DNA of 64,000 bases, taken from the NCBI RefSeq assembly GCF_031755915.1, contig NC_083380.1:29856501-29920500 (forward strand). The letters run 5' to 3'. Source of the DNA: Ziziphus jujuba. Its lineage: Eukaryota; Streptophyta; Magnoliopsida; Rosales; Rhamnaceae. How positions within the stretch are numbered: position 1 is the first letter of the stretch; each line of letters opens with the position of its first letter. The position numbers were made by a program, and so were the translations under genes. Under the pieces are notes generated by a model that saw only the letters and a list, made by a program, of their open reading frames with translations, searched no databases and was not told where the DNA came from. Below, piece after piece: positions 11,142 through 21,480 of this stretch.

Positions 11142-11249
11142 ACAAATAAATAGTTCTTCAAATTGATTGTCAGCTATTCTGCCTCCTAAAACTCTTTCCA
11201 GATCGCGTAGTCATGATTCTTTTAGCCAAAGAAACAATCTGAGCACTGG

Positions 11250-11350
11250 ATACTGTTGACGCAGGCTTATGGATACTGTTCACGGATACTGTTTATGATA
11301 CTGTTCACGCGGTTACTGTTTATGTTGGTACTGTTCACGCGGCGAGGGTT
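11250..11350 (-). repeat. Tandem ACTGTTCACG-type repeats in the element leader
   Basis: The segment holds repeated variants of GGATACTGTTCACGG: TACTGTTGACGC, GATACTGTTCACGG, GATACTGTTTATG, ATACTGTTCACGC, TTACTGTTTATG and GTACTGTTCACGC. It lies between the primer site and the gag start, within the untranslated leader of the element. Confidence 0.7.
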
Positions 11351-11373
11351 GGATCCTTTCTCTCACACCAAAC
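11351..11373 (-). other. Probable primer binding site region
   Basis: On the minus strand, directly after the 5' LTR end (CCTACATCA), the sequence is GTTTGGTGTGAGAGAAAGG. TGGTGTGAGAGA matches most of TGGTATCAGAGC, the complement of initiator tRNA-Met used by many plant retrotransposons. It is degenerate, so the primer identity is only likely. Confidence 0.5.
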
Positions 11374-11830
11374 TGATGTAGGATAGGTGGGGAAGGAAAA
11401 AAAATTGAAAATTAAAAGATAGGTTTCAGCATCACACTAGAACAATTTTAGGAATCACTCTCAGCATCCTTAGGCATCACACCTAGAACAATTTTCAATT
11501 TTAGGAATCACTTTTAAAAGTATCACATTTAAGTTTGGTTTATATCACACAAAACCAGAAAAATAACTCTCATAAAAATACCTGTATTATTAATCCCCTA
11601 CTAAAAGAATTACAAAGAGTCCTATTTATAATAAAATCACCTAATAACATTAGGAAACTAAAATAATAGAAAATTTAGTTAAATAATAAAACTAAATAAT
11701 AAACTTTCCTAAAAACTTAAGGGAACTAAAATAATAATAAAAAACCTAATAAACATAATAATATTAAAATATTAAAAATCATAAAACCCTAATGATTAAA
11801 ATCTAATGTAATCTCCATAGTTCTCCATTA
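11374..11830 (-). repeat. 5' LTR of the gypsy element
   Basis: This 457-bp direct repeat of 8115-8525 starts TGATGTAGGATAGG and ends GTTCTCCATTA; the terminal CA dinucleotide has become TA. It is followed by the TSD copy TAAAT at 11831-11835. It contains a short internal duplication (AGAACAATTTTAGGAATCAC versus AGAACAATTTTCAATTTTAGG), which makes it longer than the other two LTRs. Confidence 0.9.
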
Positions 11831-11961
11831 TAAATGTTTCTAGAATACTCTCTTGGCTTTTGTAGTATGTTTTAAATGCTATCGAAACTCAGCGGCCCAT
11901 AGGTAAAATCGCAATTATATCCTTGCATTAAACCAATGCAATCAAAACCCTATTGTATATG

Positions 11962-11965
<4 letters not shown>

Positions 11966-12044
<79 letters not shown>
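11966..12044. repeat. Compound (GT)n(TA)n microsatellite
   Basis: About 25 GT/TG dinucleotides are followed, after TCTA, by about 10 TA dinucleotides. Confidence 0.95.
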
Positions 12045-12142
12045 TCTTTGGTAATTACCTAATTGTATGTATTGTTAACCTCATTTATAGTACCTTTTGA
12101 TGGGTCCTACGGGACAGTCTAGTGTCAATGCCTATATATTCT

Positions 12143-12735
12143 TCTAATGTATGAGGTGATGGATTCTTTTTTTAATGGTATAACAAGTATATTATAGCAT
12201 TAAAATGAATGATTTAAAAACTCTATGATAGTTTTTTAATTTTGTTAAAGATATTGACGCTGATACATCCTAAATAATATACGGTATGACAGTTTGCATC
12301 TGAGATACTTTTTTATTCATTTTATTTTATGCGCGGTCGAACTCTATTTATTTTTCCTGTTAATTTTTTAATAGAATTGTCACATTATAGCATTAAAATG
12401 TGTATGTATGTATATATATATATATATGTGTGTTTGTAAATTTTTTATTCTTCTAATGTATGAGGTGATGGGTAACCCAATGATCAAAAAATAGTATTTT
12501 TTGATGGTATAACAAGTATATTATAGCATTAATGAATGATTTAAAAACTCTGTTATAGTTTTTTTTTTTTTTTTTTAAATATTGGCATTAATGCATTGTA
12601 AATTATATACAGTTGGACATTTTACATTCTAATTTTTTTGATGACATTTTATACCCTCAAATTCTTGCACCGTTGGATTATTTTTATTTTATTTTATTTT
12701 TTTGTTAACTTTTTAATAGAATTATCACTTGTACG
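12143..12735. repeat. Direct duplication of an AT-rich block
   Basis: Sequence from about 12143 (CTAATGTATGAGGTGATGG, then ATGGTATAACAAGTATATTA and GAATGATTTAAAAACTCT) recurs from about 12452 in the same order, offset by roughly 310 bp. A later block (GTTAATTTTTTAATAGAATT) also recurs. No coding or terminal motifs are seen. Confidence 0.75.
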
Positions 12736-12824
12736 TAAGTGGTACATTTGACATGAGGTTTCAAATTGCCATTTTGTATAGTTCAGGTGCAAAACTTTCA
12801 ATAAAAAAAAAAATAATGAACAAA

Positions 12825-12867
<43 letters not shown>

Positions 12868-14194
12868 TTGTCAAAGATAATTATTATTCTTTTAAGTAAA
12901 TTAGTAAAGTGTTAAAAAAAATGAAAAGATGATTATGAAAAAATAAAATAATAATATGTCCGAGATTCAAAATAAAATAAACAAGAAAAAAAACCATAAA
13001 AAGTGATAAAATATTTATAAAATCTAAAAGAAAATTATGAATTTTTTAATAAAATATGTTCTTGTATTTATTACGTATATTTTTTTATGTTTTATATTAT
13101 TTTAAAAAAAATACGATTAAGATTTCTTATATGTATTTTTTAATAATTTTTTAAAAAAAATATTAAAAGAAATTTTTTTTTTTTAAAAGAACTCTATAAT
13201 ATGTAGAGCTTATCATTTTTCTTTGTTTTTTTTTGAAAAATTACATTTGCCTATTTTAATACTTTCATAACTTATTAAAAGAATACTAATTCTCTTTAAT
13301 AAAACGAAGTTTATTGTTTTTTTCGTTAATTTTTATTTCAAAAATTTTGCATTTTACACCCTTAACTATATTATAATTGCAATTTGCATCTTTATTTTTT
13401 TCTTATGTGCTGTTCATATGCCAATTCTATTACAAAGTTAATAGAAAAAAGAGAAAGGTGTAACGATATATGAAAAAGTGAAGTTTAAATGTAAAATGTT
13501 AGAAAAAAAAAAATCAAAATGTGAAGTATCAAACTATGCATAATTTAAAATGCAACAGCACTAATATCTTTTTATTTTTATTTTTTGGGATATTATTACT
13601 GTTATATCCAAATTCTATCGAATTTTGAACATTACATTATAAACTATTTTTTCAGACATTTTCAATCCCGAACTAATGATGTTCCCTTTTGGTTGTCTTT
13701 TTGCCCATCCTTAAAAATAAATAAATAAGACGAGAATCCAATCAGTTTTTCAGATTCTTCTGTTCGATTGGTTACCAATTTTATGTGATTTGCTTAGCAG
13801 CTTGAATTGAACCGTCTTTGGGTTGGTAGAGTAAGAATACAATCCGCTTCCCGTGGTTGGAAAGCTGGGATTGGAAGTGGACGAGAAGTAGTTGGTTGAT
13901 TTCAGTAATGGGAAAATAGCATCCTGACTAGATCAAATCATTCAGAAAATGGTACCCAATTTTCTTCGTTGAAGATGAGCGTCTGCTCAAACCCAATGTC
14001 TAGCCATGGCTTCCACAAGCGTTAAAATTTTGAATACGAACCAAATGTTTACCTAACAAAGGCTAACGCATGTGACTAATAACTTGTCCACCAAATTAAT
14101 CAACAATCTAAAATGAAAAATAAAAACGAAATTTTTAAGGAAAAAATAACAAAACCTAAAAGCCCATGAATCAAGCAGTAACAAGGAACCTTAA

Positions 14195-14668
14195 ATGAAT
14201 ACCCACCTTCAAGTCAAATTAATTGGACAGCAAGAAAAGACCCAGCAAAGCCCAATGATCATTGTGGCAAAAATCATAAAAAGAAAACATGGAAAAATGA
14301 AAAGCAACTTGAATGTGCCTTTCAGCTTCCAGTGCTTACAGCAAGTGGGACAAGACCTCTTTGGCCATAGAAACAAGAATGGGTCTGAGGCAAAACAAAT
14401 GATACCCTTTAAAACATTTATCATGGGGAAGAAGCTCCGTGGAATGGTCCTTAGGTCCACATTCCTCACAAAAAAAGTGAATAGATATTTCCTTCTTGCA
14501 AAGGCCTTCAAAACGACAGCAAGAAAAAGTTCTATTTTTCATTTTTCCACTTTGATATTTTTGTCCTTTTCTCCTTCCAAAGTCAGAACCTACCTTGTTA
14601 GTATAAGTATTATAAAAGTTATAAGCTTTATCTTTACTTTCGAATTGCATTTCAATTTTTGATATCAT
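14195..14668 (-). pseudogene. Chimeric remnant: FAR1-like domain joined to an ATXR5/6-like PHD finger
   Basis: The minus-strand frame from 14668 begins MISKIEMQFESKDKAYNFYN and TYTNKVGSDFGRRKG, the N-terminal FAR1 DNA-binding domain pattern found in FAR1/FHY3 proteins and MULE transposases. From about residue 67 it becomes CEECGPKDHSTELLPHDKC, then FKGYHLFCLRPILVSMAK, which resembles the PHD finger of the plant H3K27 monomethyltransferases ATXR5/6. A frameshift near 14,350 moves the last zinc ligands (SCPTCCKH) to another frame, and one ligand Cys is His (PHDKC). No SET domain follows. The piece is non-functional. The two halves come from unrelated families, so it may be a captured gene fragment. 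Confidence 0.65.
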
Positions 14669-15826
14669 TTCATTTAAAATTTTAGAAAATTGCTTTATTT
14701 TTTATTTACCAATTACATTTTTTTTTTAATCTTTTTATCTTCATCTTCCAATGATATATTAATATCTTCATTCACACAACTATCAATATCCATTATTTTT
14801 AGCACTTTATTTAAATATTATAAAAAAAATGAAAATAATAAAAATTAAAGATAATTGTATATATATATATATATATAACAAGCTTAATCATAGTAAAAGA
14901 AAATATAAAGAGAAAGCAAAAGAAAAAAAAAAAGAATAATATTTTGAGCTTTCATATATTTTAATTTATTATAAATTATTAGAATATAGCATAAATGTAA
15001 TATCATATTCTAACCTTCTATTGATAGGAACAAAGCATATAAATGAAAAATATATATAATTGAATTTTTATATATCTATTCTACTGTTAAAATTGAATAT
15101 TATATAAGTAAAATTAAAATCAAGATTGAGTATTGTAATTACATAAATTTACTCACCACGAGGGTTGGTCAAGAATGCTGATGAGGTGTGGTAAAAAATG
15201 CTGATTAAGAACAAGGGCCCAGATCCTAACATATGACAGGCATTTCTTTTTTCGGATGGTAGGTAGGATGATAGCGACTTAGTTGGTTGTTTCGTGTAAA
15301 TGAAAAGTCCAATTTTCTAACTCAAAGGAATGGCATTTAGTTTTCGCAGATAGGATGATAGCGACTCAGACGGTTGCTTAAGAATTGCACGCATGTAGAA
15401 TGAAAAGTAAGGGTTGTACGAGAACGGCAAGGGAATTACACAAAAAAATAAAAACAATAAAAAAAAAATTAAGTTTTGAGAAGGGTTTAGCAGAGCATTG
15501 CACTTGACGATGGGAGAAGAAAATTACCAAAAATAATAATAGTAATAATAATCATCAGCCTAACCAGCATATAAATCTCTAAAAAAGCCCCAAAACTTCA
15601 ATTTACCAACTCGACCATGGAACCCGCCGGTGCTGGACCTACTCTGCATTTTGAAGAAACAGAGGCTGGCCTATAAACGAAGAACACAGACAACAAACCA
15701 GGCCAAGTCTAGCAATGACAAAATAAAACATTATTAAAACACCTCTACCCTCTAACCCGCAAATTTAGCATCATACTACTCTTAACAAATCGAATATAAA
15801 TAGACTATAATTTCTAAGATTGCTGG
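14669..15826. other. Intergenic region, AT-rich
   Basis: Nothing recognisable as a gene. A TA repeat lies at about 14860-14876. The motif GATAGGATGATAGCGACT recurs with variation near 15260-15280 and 15345-15368. The right end probably contains the 3' UTR of the minus-strand gene that stops at 15827. Confidence 0.5.
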
Positions 15827-16771
15827 TTAGATTTGAACTTTCATTACCCCATCATGCTCTTCGACAATTACAGTTTCTTCTTGGATACTGCTAGTTCCCG
15901 GAGGCAGATCGGTTTGAACTGCAGTGTCTTTCTCGCTAAAGCTACCAGGATACAATATGATACTATTAGTCCCTCCAACACTAATAGTCTCAAGAGGACT
16001 CTTAGCATTATCGTCATCGCCATCTTCATGCGTGGTCGATATACTTGCCCCTCCAAAACTGGTTCTTGGACTCGTTGGAATAATAGGATTCATCGCCATC
16101 TCTATATCTTGTTGTTCAGCTTCAACGGCGGCCGGATTGTTTTCATCTGTTTGAATGAGTGAATCGCGGTAGCTCCTTATGAATATTAACAAACAACAAT
16201 ACAATCCAGCTGCCAGCATGTACCAGAGACTTGGACCTCTCCAATTTTGGCTTGGAATGTCCATGGACGCATCCATAGTTAATTCCAAGAAAAAGTTAAA
16301 TAGGCCGAACTCCATGTTTTGCAGCTGTCTCTCCCATGACATGATTAGTGCTAGAAATGCGAAAGCTCCGGCTGAATACAAATTGAACTGATATCCTCTG
16401 ATTGATTCTCCAGTAGTAGAAAATGAAGTAGTACTATTGTACTCCGAATAATGAGTTTTGAATCCCGGATACTTGGTAAGGAAAATCACAGTAGAAGCAA
16501 AGGCTAGAAAGCAAATGATTACGATGGCTTTTAGAGAAAAATGCATTCGATTTGTGTTGGCCAGAATTTGATCATATATCCGAGGGATTAAAACAAAAGC
16601 AGAAACTAAAACGATGACGATGGTGGAGACCGCTAAAACTTTCCATCTGGGTGTCTCATGAAACTGCTTTGCGGCGAAAGAACTCAGGCTCAGACTAATA
16701 AGTCCGGCAATGAGCAATAGCGCTCTGAGAATATAGAGAATGATGGATTGGATTCTCTCGAAAAGAGCCAT
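15827..16771 (-). CDS. Intronless multi-pass membrane protein, function unknown
   Basis: One uninterrupted frame encodes 314 residues. I see about five hydrophobic segments (residues 9-30, 44-64, 81-99, 130-146 and 181-199). A polar loop at 100-128 between the third and fourth holds an N-S-T sequon. After residue 200 comes a hydrophilic, acidic tail of about 115 residues with EAEQQDIEMAM, THEDGDDDNAK and a final VIVEEHDGVMKVQI. That arrangement suggests an integral membrane protein with a cytosolic tail, perhaps a four- or five-span protein. I do not recognise the family. The ATG at 16771 is the first in frame, and a TATA-like GATATATATC lies about 27 bp upstream at 16797-16806. Length, lack of stops and balanced composition support a real gene. 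It could also be a single-exon retrocopy. Confidence 0.75.
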   Translation of the reverse strand: MALFERIQSIILYILRALLLIAGLISLSLSSFAAKQFHETPRWKVLAVSTIVIVLVSAFVLIPRIYDQILANTNRMHFSLKAIVIICFLAFASTVIFLTKYPGFKTHYSEYNSTTSFSTTGESIRGYQFNLYSAGAFAFLALIMSWERQLQNMEFGLFNFFLELTMDASMDIPSQNWRGPSLWYMLAAGLYCCLLIFIRSYRDSLIQTDENNPAAVEAEQQDIEMAMNPIIPTSPRTSFGGASISTTHEDGDDDNAKSPLETISVGGTNSIILYPGSFSEKDTAVQTDLPPGTSSIQEETVIVEEHDGVMKVQI

Positions 16772-16796
16772 TTTTTAGTCTTTGCGATGCAAAGTG

Positions 16797-16806
16797 GTGA
16801 TATATA
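16797..16806 (-). promoter_or_regulatory. TATA-like element upstream of the membrane protein gene
   Basis: GATATATATC lies about 27 bp before the ATG at 16771. If it is the true TATA box, transcription would start at or very near the ATG, so this is tentative. Confidence 0.3.
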
Positions 16807-16809
16807 TCG

Positions 16810-18890
16810 GTCTCGGAGCATCAACAGACGAGGGACGAGGGACGAGGGTACGACGTGGCCAAGAATCTAAACATGACTTTCCAGCCAAAAACGCTGCATT
16901 AATGTTTAACTTCTTTTTTTTTTTTTTTTTTTTTTTTTTGGGGTGTCAAATGAGCAATTATTTTCTTTCTTCCTGAAAAAACATAAAAATTAAAAAATCC
17001 TCTTATTCCTACGATAATGTTATTTACTATGTGGGCTTTTCACGTACGGCGTTTTGAGTTATTATTTTATTTTATTTTTTGAAACGTTTCAATTTCAACT
17101 AGTAAAAATTCCCGAATGACACAGATTCTATATTTCTATAGAATTATTTAATAAATTTTTTGACACATACCAAAAATTATAATAAAAAAATTAAAATTTT
17201 AAATTACTTCAATTATTTTAAAATTATATCAATCAATTTATGAGGAGACTATGTAAAAATAGGTGGTTTGAAAACTACATCCCATAATGGTTTAGTAAAA
17301 CTCTGGATTGAGAGACGAAAAGGACAGCCACTGACCACTTTTCTTAATGAATCCAAAATCCAAAAACCAAAAGAAATGAAACTAAAAGTGGATGGCGGTA
17401 CAATCTGTTGACGCCAACATCTACAACACTACAAACGGCATCAGAATCTCATGACATTAAAAATCTTGTATTTTGATGTGATTTTGGAGCTGCAATAAAT
17501 GCTTTCAAAAGTCAAAAAACACATGTAATCATATTTGGTAAAACATAAGCACTAAAGGTCCTTTAAAACAAACATCATAGATAATGTTATTCTAAATAAG
17601 TGTTTCAGGATTTTAAAAAATGGACATAAATGTATTAATTAAAACATAAAAATATCAAAAATGCTTTCCATTATACACCGTTAAATATTTTACTATTTAT
17701 TTTATGAAATATTTATTTAAAAAAATAAAATGTAAATATTTTTAAAAATAAATAATTATTAAAATAACATTTCCAAACACATTCATAGTTTCAAAATAAA
17801 AGCTCGTTTGTGTTGTTGGATTACATTGAATTAGATTGGATTATTTTAAATTCAATTTAATTGGACAAGATTTTTAATAAATTAGTCTAATTCAGAATAA
17901 TTGGAAAAATCCAGATGAGATTTATAGCAATGGAATCTTACTTAATAAAGATCCAATATTTAAATAGTTTCAGATGTTTTCCTTCCCTTAATTCGTGGTT
18001 GACTTTTTTTTGTTTGTTTGGGGTGCCAAAACCCCAACTGGCCAGCCGCCAGGCTTCTTTAGAAGCACGCTCTTGGTGTTTTAAAAACAGAACAAAAAAA
18101 TAATCCACTGAGCCACGTAATCAACAGAACAAAAAAGAATAAACCATTAAATCCGCTTTAAGTCCAGATGGTGTCACTCGTCCTTCCTTTCGTTTTCTTA
18201 AAGCACGTGAGTGTGTCCCACGCTTCGGATAACCCTCATTGGAGCAGAACTGTTTCTTTGTAGGCCGATGACGGTGAGACCGTTATTTCTCTATTAGTTC
18301 GAATACGACAAAGAAAACTTTTTGACCACTGAAAAATAAAAAGTTTTCTGTATCTCTTTTCGGATCAGGAAAACTTTCCCCAAAGGTTTAATTTATTTTT
18401 GCACTTTTGACACAGTAGATATTGCACATATACATATTTTTGAAACTAATTATGACATTAAAAAAATAAAAATAAAAAATCCTAACCATGACATAATATT
18501 AAATTAATCACTCCTTTAATTTTTTTAAGAATTTAATTAAAGTGAGAAATGGGCTGAAAATTTTATTTTTGTCCATATAATCTTATTTTGCTGAAAAATT
18601 CAGTTTAATTGCATGAATGGACAACAAATCAATAAATAAAACCATGGCATTTTACCCCCAAAAAAAAATCTAAAATAAAATAAAACCATAGCATGAATTG
18701 CTTTTATTTATATATTTATTTATTTATTTATTTGGAATGAAACTCTCGTGTTGACCAAAAAAATAAAATAAAATAAAGGCAGATTTTAATTTGGAGAAAC
18801 ACACAAGTCATAAATTGAAGAAAAATGATATTTGTAATTAATGATGATCATTGGAGTGGAATCAGATGCCAAATGGCAATTTGATTAGCT
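16810..18890. other. Intergenic region
   Basis: No gene is recognised. A 20+ base T run lies near 16915-16939. AT-rich tracts run from 17100 to 17900. The segment 18150-18350 is more balanced in composition, but no open frame or motif stands out. Confidence 0.5.
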
Positions 18891-18894
18891 GAAA

Positions 18895-19187
18895 GATGAA
18901 AAATGAAAAAAGAAAGAAGAAAAACAGTAAAAGCAATGGAAAATGTTCAAGCATTACACTTCCTTATTAATTTTTGGGATGGTCAATGGTTAAGACTTTT
19001 CAAGGAGCTTTGCAGAAATAAGAATAAATTTTTGTAGGACCAGTCTTTTGACGTCCACTCTACCATGGTTTCTTGATGCCATGATTTTCTTTCTCATAAC
19101 ATAAAATGAAGATAGCTCGGATTTTTTACCAAGGATTCATAAGGATATTGAAACCATAAGAAGATAATAGAACTGGTCCATGTGAAG
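18895..19187 (+). repeat. Copy 1 of a roughly 290-bp interspersed repeat
   Basis: The sequence from AAAAATGAAAAAAGAAAGAAG to TAGAACTGGTCCATGTGAAG recurs at about 25966-26254 in the same orientation, with roughly 85% identity by eye. Shared blocks include CAATGGTTAAGACTTT, ATGAAGATAGCT and GAACTGGTCCATGTGAAG. No terminal inverted repeats or coding sequence are seen. Confidence 0.8.
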
Positions 19188-19189
19188 AT

Positions 19190-20290
19190 TTATTGTTTTA
19201 TGTGCAGATAATAGACCACCAATTTATTGCTTTATGGAATTCACTCTTCCATTTTGTAAATACGCAAGGTTAGTTAATTAAAGTAAAAATTTGCGTCAAT
19301 TCCACATTTACCATGGATATAAACCTGGGGGTTTCAAAGGCCAAAATACGCTATCATATAAGGGAATTTCAATACTCTCAAGCAAAATCTACTTCATGCA
19401 CAATCACAGGGAAATTAAATATTTTGGCATCAAAGATCAAATTAACATCTGTCAAAGCTAATCGGAAAGAAAAAAAACACAGGGTCCTCCAATAAAAATG
19501 TATATTATGATACAATCCAGACAAAAATATGTCAAATGCTTGTGCATATAGAATTTTCATTATTTTCATATTGCATCATATGCGAGACATTTAAACTAGC
19601 ATCTTAACAAATGTTCTCATTCAAATAAAGAGAAAAAACCCAGGATCCTAATTGTATATCTACCTCTCCAGCCAAACTCTGCAAGCGCTAAAACATGTCC
19701 TGACATAGCAGCTGTTCATCTCTACCCATATTCAGTAGTTGGCTGCCGTCAAAATGTGCCTAAGATGCAATAAAGAGTGAAAGAAAGATGCTTTTACCTG
19801 TATCCCCATTCATTGTCATACTACGAAAAAAGCAACAACAGAAATTGATTTGAGGTTAAGCGCTTCAAAATGCCAGTCTTATTTTTCAAGAATACCTCAC
19901 CGTTACACAAATTTCCACCAACTTAAAGAAGCTAGTCTAAGTTAATACTAATATCAAATTATAATTAGTTTTAGTGTTAATTAAACTAGTTTAAATTATT
20001 ACTTTATTGTTTCATAACCTACTAAGTTGAGTGTTTCACCATCACACAGTTTATAGGTGTAATGCAAGAACATTTTGCTACTTATGCATCATTTTATGTA
20101 ATATGTTTATGTACGCAATGCATTGATTGATTTGCCATCTCCCAAGTGTCAATGAAAGCTTGATGCATGGTCATCATCAACCAAAATCTAAAAACAAAAA
20201 TAGTCCTATATATTTAGACAGGACTGATAAAACTTTATGTAACAGCTTTCATCATGAAACAAAATTAAGAAGAATGCAGCAGAGAAAATT
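19190..20290. other. Intergenic region
   Basis: Nothing recognisable was found. Composition is AT-rich with scattered short open frames on both strands that show no domain pattern. Confidence 0.45.
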
Positions 20291-20294
20291 TGTG

Positions 20295-20378
20295 GCTCGA
20301 ATCACCGACAAAATTGCTGGACACAATGTCTTCATTTGTGAATCCAAGAATGCCTGTTAAGTGGTCCCTCTGATGCAT
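20295..20378 (-). pseudogene. Fragment of plastidic GAPDH (GAPCp-like)
   Basis: Minus-strand translation reads YASEGPL, then one extra base, then GILGFTNEDIVSSNFVGDSS. This corresponds to the C-terminal GAPDH block (ASEGPLKGILGYTDEDVV in plastidic GAPCp), part of the catalytic domain of glyceraldehyde-3-phosphate dehydrogenase. Homology fades to the left (around 20260), where a degraded match to the next block may persist. The rest of the enzyme is not found on either side, and the frameshift shows this is a pseudogene fragment. It may be an old exon copy, because a GT that could have served as a donor lies just before it. Confidence 0.6.
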
Positions 20379-20379
20379 A

Positions 20380-21140
20380 CCTTTTTGAAAGATCAAAAAT
20401 CATAAGTCATACAGTTAGAATATTAATGAGAAATTTCATTATATATATATAATATTTATCATAAACATGTGAATGAGAAATGGACATTTCTAATTAGTAG
20501 GCTAGCCACCTAATTTTTAGGTGTAACATTACGTTTTAATGTCTGAGAACTATACCTTATATCAACACACATAGATAGTGACTAGTGCCGGCTGCCTAGA
20601 ATCTTCTTTCATTTTCACCCATCGTCGAGGTTCATGCATGGAAGATTTGTAGATGATGAATTTAAGTTTGAAGCTTACTCTACTAGGAAACTTGACACAT
20701 ATACCATTCAAGCATTGAAAATAGTATCCGATATAGATCAACTACGGGGAGTTTATACTTTTCCTTCATCTTCCTTTGCGGCGAAACATAGATATATACA
20801 TACATACTATGTACCAATTTGTGCATGCGTGATAATAAAAATGTTTTAACACACTATATTTGACTGGATTAGAAAGGGTGTGTCGGTAGATATAAAAAGT
20901 GTTGTTTCTACGTATACAAAAACAAGTTTGTGTTGTGATTTTTTTTGCATACATAGATAGGCAAGGAAAATTAGAAAGGAAGGAGAGCGTAAAAATGTTT
21001 AAGATAATGACACTTGGGGTCTTATCATTCCAATACTCAGTTGAAGTTTATGAATGAATACTAGAACCAATAAATTACATACATATTCTTAATCTCTCCA
21101 ACAATTTAAAGCAAACAAAGCAACCACAAATCCTAATCTC
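20380..21140. other. Intergenic region
   Basis: No gene recognised. A short open frame at 20634-20849 has no recognisable domain. Confidence 0.4.
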
Positions 21141-21480
21141 ATATGAAAAGAAATGACAAATACAGAAAAAGAGAAATTGGAAGAAACCTCATATCCAATG
21201 GAAGAAAATGGAGCATAGGAATTGAAACCCTTTGTGTAGAGGTCGAGGTGGTTGCTGATGCCATTGAAACGAAAATGCTCAATGCCGGGCGAATCAAACC
21301 TCTAAATACCGACCGAATTTACAAAGGGGCATCGAGCGAAACTCTTTTTGGACCTCTGACATTTCTTCGCTTCACTGAAAATAGCTGAAAGGTCTTTAGT
21401 GTCACAGAACACACAGAGACACAAAGAAAAAGAGAGACGGTAGTAGTAGAAAAGACGATGGAATTTCTGTGAATCTCTAA
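21140..21480 (-). other. Possible 5' leader of an unidentified minus-strand transcript
   Basis: Composition here is more balanced than in the AT-rich flanks. Reading on the minus strand it has features common to plant 5' leaders: pyrimidine-rich stretches such as CTCTCTTTTTCTTTGTGTCT, then several short ATG frames (MSEVQKEFRSMPLCKF and MASATTSTSTQRVSIPM). Neither frame continues into a recognised protein, and no matching downstream exons were found. It could be an old promoter or first exon. Confidence 0.25.

Larger units (their letters stand above)
8110..11835 (-). mobile_element. Internally deleted Ty3/gypsy LTR retrotransposon with intact TSD
   Basis: The element is bounded by LTRs at 8115-8525 and 11374-11830 in the same orientation, flanked by TAAAT at 8110-8114 and 11831-11835. 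It reads on the minus strand: 5' LTR (right), a tRNA-like primer site, gag, protease, a short pol remnant, a polypurine tract and the 3' LTR (left). Core reverse transcriptase and integrase are absent, so it cannot be autonomous. The internal part is only about 2.4 kb once the nested solo LTR at 9250-9682 is subtracted. Short protein matches (zinc knuckle, DGGS protease, RNase H edge) place it among Ty3/gypsy elements. Confidence 0.9.
11836..14190. other. AT-rich intergenic DNA with microsatellites
   Basis: No coding sequence is recognised. The stretch contains a GT/TA microsatellite, a duplicated block, and many A and T runs, including a long AT repeat near 12830-12860. Near 13690-14000 composition is more balanced, but no open frame or motif is recognised. 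Confidence 0.6.

Noticed and set aside
14195..14662. 155-codon plus-strand frame
   Set aside because: It is antisense to the FAR1/PHD remnant, has no recognisable motif and overlaps it completely.
20634..20849. 71-codon frame starting MHGRFVDDEFKFEAY
   Set aside because: No domain, no splice context and AT-rich surroundings; it is probably chance.
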